The translations under genes were made by a program, and so were the position numbers. From contig OX388345.1 in assembly GCA_947579665.1 (NCBI GenBank), forward strand, positions 56,783,454 through 56,847,453: a stretch of DNA of 64,000 nt. The letters run 5' to 3'. The notes under the pieces were generated by a model, which did no database searches, was not told where the DNA came from, and was given only the letters and a program-made list of their open reading frames with translations. Below, one piece after another: positions 46,961 to 58,218 of this stretch (position 1 is its first letter; every line of letters begins with the position of its first letter). The DNA comes from Sympetrum striolatum. Lineage: Eukaryota; Arthropoda; Insecta; Odonata; Libellulidae.

Positions 46961-49215
46961 AACTTATATGAAGTTGTCAACAATTTGACTCTGTGAACTC
47001 TGCTATCTTCCTGAAAACTATGAATTGAAAGGAACTAGGAGCTGAGATGGGCTAGGCAGAATTCCCTTCTTAGATTATCATTAAATGGTCAATAAATCAT
47101 TCCTTATTGAGCCAAGCTTAAAATCAAGCAATTTACCGTTACCTGAGATTTAAAGCAAAACTTCTTGGCACGACGTACGGTCTATTTTAAGATGAGAACC
47201 TCCTTCTAAGTTTAGTCGTTTCAAAGCTTGTCGACCTTGGCTAAAATCAACGGTACTTCTAAGATTGAAATATTGCATTCCATTCTGAACCAATCAATTC
47301 ATATCCTTCTGAAACAGTGCTACACTGGGTAGCACTTTGTGTCATAATGACGTACGAAATGACGTTATGAAATATTTGGAAATTGAATTTCCGTTTCCTT
47401 ATTTCCAGTATTACTTAAATCTTTCTCACTTCAAAAAATCATGTCAAATTTATTTCATCCATTTATCAGGTCTGCTTCCTTTAGTATTCATTTTTTCATT
47501 AATAATTATGATTTTGGCAATATTTTTTCAATATCATATATTATCGTCTGTTGTCATGAATTCCTGTTTGCCAGCGTACATAATTTTAACAGTCATTGGA
47601 AATGATATACAAACATCATTCCTTCCAAATAAGCTAGACATTTTAATAATAGAGGAGGCTTTCGTTTAATAATTAAACAATTAATTAAGGAGGGTGGTTT
47701 AAGAAGAAGAAGAGGGTTCAAATCTTCTCCAATTTACCTTACAGCATCCTCAATATATACTATTCATTACAGCTAAAAGAACTTGAAAGATGAAATAATA
47801 AAATAAGAAGCATAAAACAGTTCATTCTCAAGGAAATGAAAGAGAAATACTATATGATTTCCTGCAACTCTCCTGGCCCTCAAGATTTAGGTTTGCATTT
47901 CGATATAAAATTAATTTCTTTTCGGTTATTTTTTTCTCATTTTGAACAAGGCTGTTATGAAGGGCTTGGTTACGCGTTGATGGTCGTCGAGCAAAGAGAA
48001 CTGGAACAGTTGGCATCTGAGTGATGACTCTGGTCGACTTTCACTGCAGCTGGCTGCGAAGGAGGTTGAGGGAAGGCCGGAAGAGAAGGCGAACCGGAAG
48101 GGCATTCGATTGTTCCTACTATTACCTTAACACAAATATCCATCGATAAACTTAATCTTCTCAAAGAACGATTTCCGCTCAGTGACTCAATATGATACTT
48201 ATTACTCGAGCAATGTTACGGATCGAGGTGATGTGTACCTTTTTCCTTTCTCTGCGTACTTAAAGAAATATAAAAATGATTTTATTAAATATCTCATCTC
48301 TTGTCTTAATAACTAATCACACCAAATCTCCTGAGGTATTACAGTGACCTATTACAAGTTTCCGAGATTTTTTCGGAAATATTTCAGAACAAATATTCAG
48401 CCTTTGAACTGAATTAATAACGGTTCTAAAATATTACTCATTAATTGGAAATGCGTTTCAGTTCACCCTGAAAATTTCCTCTCAGGTTCATAGGTAAGCT
48501 TTCTCCATCTTATTTTAGCCAATTCTAGATATTATTCATGTGTAAATCTTATATTTTCCATTCAGAAAGTGAGAGGAAGTTGAGTACAAAAATATCCTCA
48601 GCTAAAAATAAGTGTTGCTTTGCAAACGCAAACATAGAACGATGAATAACGACCGAAGTAAATCTGAGAAAGCTATTTCTTGGCGAGCGGTCGTGAGAAG
48701 TTATTTTTGGAGCACATATAGAAAGCACTATCTGCTGGAGAGTTGTTATACTAATATATAGTAGTACTCCCTCAGAAGGAATCGATAAGCAATATCGTAT
48801 AAACTATCCAGAAAAAGAAATTAGGATTAAATTAATAATTCTTATAAAAACGTGTTTTACGACATACAAGAGCGCTTAAACCTATATGCAAATACAATAA
48901 GTATACACTCATTAAATTAGTAATATTTCCTTTAAGAAGAATTACACAACAAAACTGAAAACTTATTAGAAGGAAACAAATTACTCAGGAAGTATTCGAC
49001 AAGATAATGATTGCACATTATACAGCATATCGTATCTTATATATTTTATAACTTTTATACTTTAGAGTCTATCCAGCACGATCATTTTATACTGCATTTT
49101 ATAAAAGAATGTCTTTACTCTTGAGAAATGAATTCGACCTTTAAATCCAAATACTAAGAGGGAATTTTACCAAATCCCATTGGTAAGGAAATCTACTCCT
49201 GTCAATAGAGTATAT
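46961..49215. other. Non-coding stretch, nothing recognised
   Basis: AT-rich. A plus-strand frame of 110 codons (47337-47669) is very hydrophobic, but its composition follows the T-rich DNA and no family is recognised. Overlapping antisense frames at 47828-48164 are also unassigned. Confidence 0.45.
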
Positions 49216-49420
49216 TAATGATAATAATAATAATAATAAAGGACTTTATTCATAATTCATCCAGAAGGCCGGTTGGTACTTAACGCCCTCAGATGCAGCC
49301 ACTAAGAGCTTGTAGAGAGGAATGAGGTTCACTAGGCAGATGAGGAGTGAGGTAGTTTGCCCTTGCTTTCCTCACTGAGCCCGAAAGCTATAAGCGGAAC
49401 ATCTCCACGCAAATGAAGCA
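49216..49420 (-). mobile_element. Retroposon 3' end with (TTA)n tail
   Basis: On the minus strand the segment ends with AATAAAGTCCTTTATTATTA followed by further TTA units (plus-strand 49216-49239). The tail sequence is shared with three other segments (51701, 56019, 62840), but the body here differs from them. It may be the parent LINE family whose 3' end the other, SINE-like copies borrow, or simply a different subfamily. The 5' limit is uncertain. Confidence 0.5.
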
Positions 49421-50215
49421 TAATGAATCTATGAGCAACACTCTTCTTGTCATTCCAAAATGACCTTGATCAGCGTCATCTTTCACTCATTCCTAAGTAG
49501 CATTCATGTTGTCAAAGCCATGATCAAAACTGTCTACTAAGTAAACGAAAGACAGATTTATCTCTTTCCTGAACCAAATGACAAACGAAAAATGTTGCAT
49601 TAATGAGAATAAGGAACGAAATCTACTTTATTGGTTCTTTCCGGACCAGCATGAATAGGCTAACGTGAGGAATTAATGAGTTGAATCTAATAAGAATTCC
49701 GCCGGAGAAACCTCCTAAAATAACTCCCACATCCGAAGGAATTCGTTCCACTTTGGCAGCAGACAATGGCCCCTTGGATTACTGTCATTCCAGCTCCGGC
49801 AAATCAAAAGAAGAAAAAGACTTTTCTACAGCTAGTCGAGAGCGAGAAAAATTGACATAACACGCACTGAATAGATTACGGAAAAAACGGCGCGATTTCG
49901 GAAACATCCTGAGTGTCACGCACCGCAGACACGAGAATGGCTAAGGAGCGTGAGAGCCCGTGATTACGTTAGAGAACCCAAAGCAGAAGAAGGAACCTTT
50001 TGATTAAAAGAGAATCTGATGCCGCAATCGAAGAAAAGCGAGAGTTGGGCGACGCTGTTGGATGAGGAACCAGAAGAGGGAAAAATAAGAGATTAATGGC
50101 CTATTGTGGCACGGTCTAAATTGGATTCGACGAGCCGTGGTATGAGTCAGTGAGGAAGAGAGTGGGTATGAGCGAGACTGTGGGTGGCTTTGGAGTGGGC
50201 GATGAGGATCTTTAC
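49421..50215. other. Non-coding; possible intron of the exon at 50216-50353
   Basis: No repeat or open frame can be supported. If the neighbouring minus-strand exon is real, this is the first part of its downstream intron. Confidence 0.35.
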
Positions 50216-50353
50216 CTTACGTGACGGTACAAGTTTGATTCCACGAGGTGAAGTCCTCTTTGGAGCATCTCGACGGAATTTTTTCATAACCTTGGGTGAT
50301 TCAGTGTGATGAAACTTCGGATTTAATACATCCGTGAAGGGATTACCTGGCAT
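50216..50353 (-). CDS. Candidate host coding exon (initiating exon, unrecognised protein)
   Basis: On the minus strand an ATG at 50353 begins 46 codons: MPGNPFTDVLNPKFHHTESP, then a basic segment containing KKFRRDAPKR and ending KLVPSRK. It is followed directly by GTAAAG, a good splice donor in phase 0 (AAG|GTAAAG); a second donor, CAC|GTAAG, lies five bases earlier. An in-frame TGA sits three codons upstream of the ATG, so this would be an initiating exon or follow an acceptor at AAG. Mixed codon use and composition look protein-like, unlike the low-complexity frames nearby. The many Lys/Arg residues suggest a nucleic-acid-binding or nuclear tail, but I recognise no family and no other exon of the gene. 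Confidence 0.33.
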
Positions 50354-51394
50354 CGAGCTTCATCAAGGCAAGCTAACGTATTAATAACCTCGGTTGTATA
50401 GAACAGATCTGACAATAAGCAGTATTAAGCCGTGACTAGAACATGGGAATCTTACGTATTCTACAAAAAAGAGGAAGAAGTTAATCAAAGAAATATTCCG
50501 ATAAAAATATTTGTTAAATCGAGATTTACTCTGTACAAACACGAGGAATCGCACAAAATGATGTCTGGTGGCGTGAACCCACAACAATTTCATTCTTTGA
50601 GCCATGGAGGAGAGTAAATTGTGTTTTGGTTTGCACTCATTAACATGTTATGAATTGTAAGTCCCATATAAATGTCTTTTAAGGAGCTCTCAGAAGTACT
50701 TCGGTGAGAATTTTCTCTAACTTCTACTGATAAAATCGATTTGATTTAATAATCGGTTTAGCTAGAGAAATTTTAACCAGGTAACTTTTCATCGATATTA
50801 ATATCGATATGTTTTTATTTTATGATTCACGAACTTCAATGCCCTCTCATAATAACATCCTCGATAAAACTACAATCTCATATTAAAATTGAACCATAAT
50901 TAATATTTATTCATAGTAACTATTTAAATAACTAGGTTTTCTACCGTTATTATAATAATGAAGTTTAATCAAATGACGACTTCATCAATCAATTCTAATA
51001 TAAATTTTTTGTTTAACTTTATCTCTATTGTATATTTAATTTATTTTTATTTTTGTTTACTGGCTCATAAGAGTAAAATGAAATTAGTTAGAAAAATGCC
51101 CTCAGTGCTGCAAAAATCAATGCATGCTTTGTGAAGCTCTCTATACTATTATTGCTGAATTTTCGGCTGTGATTTGATTATAAAAACCGATAATACTGTA
51201 TACCTGAAAATTCTAAGCTTAGCTTTTACTACGTAAGCTTTTATAATAGACGCGAAGGGAACAGTCTGTCTAACACGTTAAAATCGGGAAATAAATTTTC
51301 ATTCCAGATATAACGTAATATTATACTACTCAGTGATACAAGTGATGAGTTTAGGCTTAACTTTGGGGCAGTGAGATACAAGGAAACTCATTGT
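50354..51394. other. Non-coding, nothing recognised
   Basis: AT-rich sequence with short overlapping frames near 50381-50617 that are antisense to each other. No element ends are visible. Confidence 0.45.
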
Positions 51395-51687
51395 TGAGAG
51401 TTTTTTACTTAAGCAGAGAATAATTTACAGCGACCATGGTTTTGCAGCGTAGCTGCACCATAAGGCAAAGAAAACATAAATGAGGGAGCCTTTATACAAG
51501 TTAATCAACAAGGTAAAGTGAGGAGGATGCCAGGCATCGCATCATCTCCCACCTCCTCACTTCACATTGTTATTTAACTTGTATACAAGCTCCCTCATAA
51601 ATGTTTTCTTTTTACCTGATAATGTAGCTAGACTGCGAAACCATGGTCTCTTTAAATTATTCTGTGGTTAAGTAAATAGTTTCTACA
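51395..51687. mobile_element. Foldback element with two inverted hammerhead-like units
   Basis: Left arm 51395-51526 and right arm 51552-51687 are inverted copies (about 130 bp, roughly 80-85% similar by eye) around a 25 bp spacer. The arms share TTTACTTAA, AGAATAATTTA, GACCATGGTTT, AGAAAACAT, TATGAGGGAGC, TATACAAGTTAA and GTGAGGAGG. The right arm carries, at 51616-51648, CTGATAA, an extra T, stem GTAG/CTGC, GAA, and ACCATGGTC. The left arm holds the degenerate counterpart on the minus strand at about 51432-51464. There is no coding capacity. It directly precedes a TTA-tailed retroposon. Confidence 0.7.
51616..51648 (+). ncRNA. Hammerhead-ribozyme-like core in the foldback element
   Basis: CTGATAA differs from CTGATGA only at the sixth base. 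Helix II is four pairs including one wobble around loop CTAGA. The GAA box is intact. ACC-AT-GGT forms helix III and is followed by C at 51648, the predicted cleavage position. The immediate flanks do not pair convincingly as helix I, so activity is doubtful. The same helix II and III pattern occurs at 33577 and 36589. Confidence 0.4.
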
Positions 51688-51700
51688 ATAAGTACCATTC

Positions 51701-52050
51701 TAATAATAATAATAATAATAATAAGAGGTATTTATTTGGGCGAGATTGAGACTAGGGAGTCTCTTCTTAGATCTAACCCATCGTCAGATGAGGGGCAGAA
51801 AGAAAGAGCTAGTTTGCAAAAGTACACGAAGAAAAGAAATATGTGGATTAAAAAAACCTAAGCTGAGGGCTCAGGAAAAAAATCCACTGCAGGAAAACAC
51901 TCACAAGAAGGGGAGTGTGAAATCCCTGCAAAACCTATATATAGAAAACTATATTTTTGATGAAGTAGAAAGTAAAGAGTTATGATAGACAGGCAGTGAA
52001 AATATAAAAATTGTACAAAAAGAAAGGGGAAAAAATATAACTGCACTACA
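51701..52050 (-). mobile_element. SINE-like retroposon with (TTA)n tail, copy A
   Basis: Minus-strand orientation, 3' tail (TTA)n at plus 51701-51724. Plus-strand landmarks shared with the copies at 56019 and 62840 are ATTTGGGCGAGATTGAGACT, GTCTCTTCTTA.ATCTAACCC, GGATT-rich spacer, CACTGCAGGAAAACACTC, GAAGGGG.GTGTGAAA and CCTGCAAAACCTA. There is no polymerase III A/B box that I can recognise and no coding frame in the element orientation. The ~80-codon plus-strand frame inside (51746-51985) is antisense to the element and is not a gene. Confidence 0.65.
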
Positions 52051-55000
52051 AAAATTCAGATAAGATAAATCAACTTCTCTAAACTGATATTAATTATAGA
52101 TGAATTAAAATAAACGCTGAACAACGGGAGATAAATCTCAAAGAAACGAAGAAAATGAAAGAAATTCTACTCAATAACGTTCTAGATTGAAGAGATTAAT
52201 ATCGATTGATAAAAATCAATGCGTATTATCTTTACATTTGAACAAATTAAATAACTTTAATATCCTTTGCAGCGCCATTCATGAGTCAGATTTTCATCTT
52301 GAGTTACAGGATGTCGTTTCAAACGGTTGCGGACTCGCTTAATGAATTTTACACCTACTCTCACCTCCTCTTATGTCTTTCGAGGTAGATACATAGTTTT
52401 GCAAGCTAGATAAACATAAGTATCCGGCCAACCCCACTAACCTCACTTTAATTGACCTGCAATAAGTATTCTCCGGTGACGCACAATTATCGCCATCATT
52501 ATCCAGAGAAAGTAAGGGATAACATCATTACCGTTTCCGATTGGTAAAGTTTAAACGTCGAAAACAACGCAAATCCTTTCAAAACAAGGGAATGAACGGT
52601 GAGTTATGAGAGGTGATCGGTTGGATAAACACGGACGAAAGGAGCGAAAGAAAGAGAAAGGATGAAATAGTGCGCGTCTTATGAACGAGGCTAGTAATTG
52701 GATGACGGGAAAGGCGACTCGTAATGACCCTGAAATCACAATACGAGGGAAGTTGAGGTAATGCATTGACTGCAAGGAGCATCCGGAAGTCTTCGGATTT
52801 ATCCTCAATGGTTCGAAGAGCGCTGAATAAATATAAGAGTTCATAAACGAGGTTTCTTTCCGCTCCGATCGCCTTACACATCACGGTGAGTCATTCCTTA
52901 AGCAAACTAATAAGATTTTCCTGCACGTTTTATGTGTATTTCAATTCATGCGAGACGAGCAAACATATTTTAATACTTTCAGTCACGAGCCAAACTTAAG
53001 ATTTATGAAATGGATTATTTTACTGGAATAAGTCAAAAATACTTGAGTAATAAATATTTTTAAAAGTTACCAACTCTGAGATACATTATTTGTATAATAA
53101 TTCCTGCTCACAGCCTGCTAATAACTAATTATATTCCGTGTAAATGAAAAAACTTTTGAGGGAAGGGAACTTGCTTCTGTAACAGTATAAAAGGCTAAAT
53201 ATTTATCTCAGTAATATTTTGCTGTCCATAAAGATTCTAAAGCTAACTTTAATAGATGTTTTGATATATTATGAACATTTAACGTTTATCTATTAATTAA
53301 TTATTATTTAATTTTTACCATATTTTAACGTAAGACAGTTAAAACGGTTATAAATTACTTTTCGGGGGTATTCGGAAGAAAAGAAAGAAAATGTATTTTC
53401 ATTCTTATTTTATACGAATTCTCAATTTTATCGAGCATATCTTTGTGCCATAATAAAACTCCCGTTAGAATTTCAATATACACTCCCTAAAAATAATAAC
53501 AGCTTTAGCAGCTTATATGTGCTATAGCTCTTACAATTTATACGAGTGACACAACGTACCTTTGATGAAGTTTGGCAACTGAGAGAGTGTGAGCCATAAA
53601 GCACGAGCTTTATAGTAAGTACGAAAACTCCGCTTTAAATATCGTTTAAAGACATCAGAAAAAAGGATTTACATAACTTAATGGAACATAAGGTTATCAT
53701 GTTCTTGTCTGCAAAAGTCATATTTCATTTATTCGCCTTACTTTGAATTCATCTTTATACCTCGACATTCCACATAAAATGGAAAACTTTTCGGTTACAC
53801 CCGAAAATTTGAGTTTGCTTGTTAACTCGGTGGTTTACTTCTATATGTGCCTATATATCTTGGTTAACAACAACTCTGAGTAAATTAATTTTTTCTGTAC
53901 GAAGTATCTCTAATAGCTTTCCATTTTATTCCCACGCGTTTCTGACTTTGATTCACGTGTCATTTCAGGATTATATTAATCCTTACCTCACAATATCAAT
54001 AGCATCATGGGCGTGTACTTTCAAAGAAGCAATTTATTGCTACGCTTATGCATGGACTAACCTATCCATTCATAACAAGCACCCAATTTTTGGGCATTAA
54101 ATGCCATACTTTTTCTATTATGAATATTTCCGTTTTAACTATTTGTAAACATGTCAATCCAACGCTAACGTTATCACTAAGAAGCAATTGATGAACTTTT
54201 ACAGCCACAAGTGAGAAGAAACATCGAGGGAGAGTAATAGTCAACAAATTTTCACATGTATCGTGGGTAAGGAAAATGTGGAATAGTCATTAAGTAACCA
54301 GTATTTTTATAACGAGGATAGATCTTTTAAATTTCTATAAATGAGGAATTTATATAAATGATTTGTACCGCATTTTTCAAATATGAGGCGATTTGAAGAA
54401 TAGCTTAAACTAATAAAGAGTTTTAAAAGATATATAACTTTTAAATTGCCGTTACGGAGGCTCACTTTGATATTTGTCATTATTCATAAGGATAGCAGAG
54501 CTAGCAAGTAATATAAATTGCAATCAATCGAAAAATATCAGTCACCATAAGGGAATACTTATAGTTCTTAGTATCATTTAGAAAGATTCCCAAGGCTAGT
54601 AAATGTTACAGGTTACATCATTACGTACCAATTGAGTTAAGATTTGCTTACAATGTAATGAAAAACGATCTTGATATTTTGCCTACCTGATGGTGTTATT
54701 AAGTAAAAAACCAGTCGTGCAAAATGTTATTAATTAATGGATATCACCAAGTTTATTTCCATTCCGTTCGGTCTTGATATTCTTTTAAATATCTTTCATT
54801 GAGGATTTGTTTGTATTAATTTCCTCCACAGAGACATGAAAATTGCCACTGCATTGCCGTATCTCTGTTCCCCTGCCAGACTAGAAACAATCCTTATATA
54901 ACGTTGACAAGTAATATTTCAAGCATATTGTGCTTCTATGGCTTTCAATAGCAAGAATGAGTAAACATATAAGGACCTGCAATGAATTCTACGAATCAAT

Positions 55001-56018
55001 GTGCAGTGGAGGACCCTTTGAATAACCATGTAGTCATAAAAATTCGAAAAAGGTGTAAAGTAGTCTCGCTGTTAATACCAGTGAGTAATTTCAAGACTTG
55101 ACGCTTTTCATTGCCTTTTCCTTCCTTATTTGTGGACGTGTTTTCGAAGAAATAATAAGGAAACAAAGCAAAGTTCTTCTTTACAATGGGTTTCTCTCTT
55201 TCTGTAAACGTGATCACCTTTTCTAAATATCCGGAATTAGAATACGAAGAAAAATTTAGAATTTACCCCTAAATGTTTACCAAGATAGAGAGAGACTAAA
55301 TTCCTTACTCTACAATACGATAGTGTAGAGTGAATTGAAAACAATCTCAGATCCACGCGTCTGCTGACAAATTTAGGCCACAAAAAATTTCGACCGACTG
55401 CGAACAACACTGCTATTAAACACACTGGCAAATATTTCCTTTGGCGAAGTAATATATTTTTTTACGGATTTTTACGGATACTGGAATTGATCACCGTTCT
55501 TCTATTCTGCGACTAAACTAGGATCGACTCTTGTGAATTTCACAACAACAGTTTGGAAATTCTACGAAGGTAACCTTTGCTGGATGAAATGTTGCCTGAA
55601 TAGTATGAATTATCGATGGAAATCAATTTTGAGAGATGAACGACGTTCATTGGATCCAAATGAGCTTTGGTGACGAAGAGCCATCGATCGTGAATTCTCT
55701 CACGCGCGAGTCCTCGACGGAAGATGGCCACGGCTTTATTTTGGGACTTTCGTGAGGCGACTGATCTCCGAAGCAAACGATGTCAATGGCACCGATTCGG
55801 CTCCACTCGAATTGACGAAATGGGAAATAACGCTTCACATCGGAAAACTGCGCAGAAGATTAAGAAACTAACCACACTTTGTACCCTTGACTTTTCCAAT
55901 GATTCAGACGGATTTGGTGATTGGAATATTTCTGGAAACGTGAAAACAGTATTCATTACATGCCGAAGAGTTGGAAAAGCGCAAGTATTTCAGCATTACT
56001 TATTCACTATAAGGAGTT
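52051..56018. other. Non-coding stretch, nothing firmly recognised
   Basis: About 4 kb. Near 52828 a TATAAGAG sequence is followed some 50-60 bp later by CACG|GTGAGTCA (52886), a strong donor-like sequence, which could be a tiny non-coding first exon on the plus strand; the evidence is thin. Frames at 53819-54100 (plus, hydrophobic) and 54996-55840 are unassigned. No repeats with clear boundaries. Confidence 0.35.
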
Positions 56019-56320
56019 TCTCTTATGATAATAATCAATCGTCTTTATTTGGGCGAGGTTGAGACTAGGTTATTAGATCATCATTAATTATAGAATAATT
56101 AAATTAAATAGAATAGTATGAGAAAAATTTGAATAACTGTGAACTTTAAAAAAACCTAGAAGATTCTTAGGGAAAAGATATCCCCGGCAGGAAAACTCTC
56201 ACTAACTTAAGAAGAGGGTGTGAAAAACCTGCGCAAACCTAAAGATAGTAATAACTAAAAGATTAGAAAAACGTGGCAAAATATATAAATACACTACAAA
56301 TAAGTACATGAATGTTGTAC
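56019..56320 (-). mobile_element. SINE-like retroposon with (TTA)n tail, copy B
   Basis: Same family as 51701-52050. The tail is a short, impure TGATAATAATCA run at 56027-56038. The next segment is TCTTTATTTGGGCGAGGTTG at 56041 onward, then GGCAGGAAAACTCTCAC, GAGGGTGTGAAAAACCTGCG and AAACCTA. Several deletions relative to copies A and C suggest an older insertion. Confidence 0.6.
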
Positions 56321-56919
56321 ATCAATATGAATAGTCAGTTAACACTTAAATAAACGGTATCAATGTCCGTGATAACATAAAACAAACAAAAAATAAAAGC
56401 CAAGAAAGATAAACATAAAAAGTACCTGAATTTGTATCCATACGGTACATTATACTATTATAAGACAACAGATGATTCATATTCAATACCTCAAAAATTT
56501 AATCTTGACTAAAAGCCATTATGCACACAAACCGTAAACAATTAATATTTCTAAAATTGCCTTTCTACAATTCTTTTTCGGGATAGATATTTTCAGTAGC
56601 TTTCTCTATTTCACTAGGGCATCAGCCCAATGACTCGTTGGACCTTCATCCCCTCAAAAATAAGCCACGAAAAGCTTGGGAAAAGACCAGTATGAATGCT
56701 ATTATTCAGCATCACTCATGCCTCAGAAGCGATTGTATCATCACCGCCACGAATGAGACTGAAATAAAAGTAACTGAAACTGAAGCATTTGTCTCTATCC
56801 TGATAGTTCATTTGGCTAGAGTTCGAGGAGCCATACGAGTGTCTTTATTTTTGCACCACGTCTTAAATGTTTCATGGTGATTACCTAAGTGTAATACGTT
56901 TTATTACTCATACCTCAAT
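56321..56919. other. Non-coding, nothing recognised
   Basis: A plus-strand frame of 80 codons (56638-56880) has no recognised domain or splice context. Otherwise AT-rich sequence. Confidence 0.45.
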
Positions 56920-58218
56920 TACGAGGGTCGTTCAATAAGTCCTTAGAAAAAGATGGAAAAACACTTTTTTTTTGGGTAATTATTTTTTATTTCTCAACAT
57001 AATCTCCTTTCAGCTCTATACATTTTTCTAAACGTTTTTGAAAAAATTTTATGCCGTCCAAAAATAGGATTGATGTGAACAACATTTGTTTGTTTATAAC
57101 AATGGAGAAAAATGAATTTCGGGCTGTGATTAAACATTAGTATTTGAAAGGTTTAACGCCGAAAGAAATCAAAGCTGAGTTGGATGCAGTTCATGGCACA
57201 TCTGCTCCTGTGTTTGCAACTGTTTACAATTGGATGAATGAGTTTAAACGTAGCCGTTCATCCACAAAAGATGAATATCGTTCGGGACGCCCAGAGGAAT
57301 TGACTACTTCAAAACGATCGACAAAATCCACGATATGATTTATAGTGATCGATGGATTAAAGTGCGCAAAATAGTTGAGGCCACAGGCATATCGCAAGAT
57401 ATAGTCACTTCAATTTTGCATGAAAAACTGTCTGTGAAAAAAATTTCTGCAAGATGGGTGCCGCGTTTGCTCACAGAGGAGAATAAGTACAATCGTGTGG
57501 TCGACTCTGAGGTTATTTTGGCGCTCTTCCGTCGCAATCCTGCCGATTTTCTTCGTCGTTACATAACTGTGGATGAAACCTGGATTCATTACTACACTCC
57601 AGAAGCAAAGATACAGTCACAACAGTGGATTTTTAAGGGTGAACGGGCTCCGAAGAAGACGAAAACGGTGGCATCGGCCGGCAAGGTGATGGCCACGGTC
57701 TTTTGGAATGCACACGGCATCATCTTTATTGATTACTTGGAAAAAGGAAAAACGATAACAGGGACGTATTATGCGTCATTATCGCACCAGTTGAGCAATG
57801 AAATCAAATAAAAACGTCCACATTTGAAGAGGAAAAAAATCCTCTTGCATCAGGACAATGTGCGTTTGCACACCTGTGCTGTTTCGATGGCCAAAATTAT
57901 GGAATTGAAAATGGAATTGTTGCAAAATCCACCTTATTCACCAGATTTGGCCCCAAGTGACTATTTCCTGTTACCGAATTATAAAAAAATGGATTAGCGG
58001 ACGACGGTTCGCTTCCAACGAGGAGATCATTAAGCAAACGAATGAGTATTTTGAAGAACTTCCAAAATCCTATTTTTCGGACGGCGTAAAAATTTTTCAA
58101 AAACGTTTAGAAAAATGTATAGAGCTGAAAGGAGATTATGTTAAGAAATAAAAAAAAATTACCCAAAAAAAAAGTGTTTTTCCATCTTTTTCTAAGGACT
58201 TATTGAACGACCCTCGTA
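56920..58218 (+). mobile_element. mariner transposon (1,295 bp) with unusually long inverted ends
   Basis: The element runs from C56922 to G58216, flanked by TA on both sides, the mariner/Tc1 target duplication. Terminal sequence CGAGGGTCGTTCAATAAGTC is inverted exactly at the other end. The inverted similarity continues far beyond the usual ~28 bp: 56922-57071 and 58066-58216 are about 150 bp inverted copies with few mismatches. The right arm contains the last codons of the transposase gene, so their antisense copy forms the left arm upstream of the gene. Size is typical for mariner. The transposase is inactivated, so this copy can move only with help from another source. Confidence 0.93.
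57102..58151 (+). pseudogene. mariner (DD34D) transposase, inactivated
   Basis: The start ATG is at 57102. The N-terminal helix-turn-helix region includes LTPKEIKAELDAVHG and VYNWMNEFKR, followed by the second DNA-binding subdomain, then WVPRLLT, the mariner linker motif. The catalytic domain retains all three aspartates in their usual motifs: TVDETWIHYYTPE, HQDNVRLHT and YSPDLAPSDYFL. Inactivating changes are a TAG at 57138-57140, a frameshift near 57312, a TAA at 57809-57811, and a frameshift in the A run at 57983-57989. The gene otherwise spans the full family length of about 345 codons. Four lesions against well preserved terminal repeats suggest moderate age. Known role: cut-and-paste transposition at TA sites. 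Confidence 0.93.

Noticed and set aside
47337..47669. 110-codon hydrophobic frame resembling a membrane protein
   Set aside because: The Phe/Ile/Leu richness follows directly from T-rich DNA. No conserved motif and no gene context.
49216..49239. TAA trinucleotide run as an independent microsatellite
   Set aside because: It is the tail of a minus-strand retroposon, as shown by the shared tail sequence in other copies.
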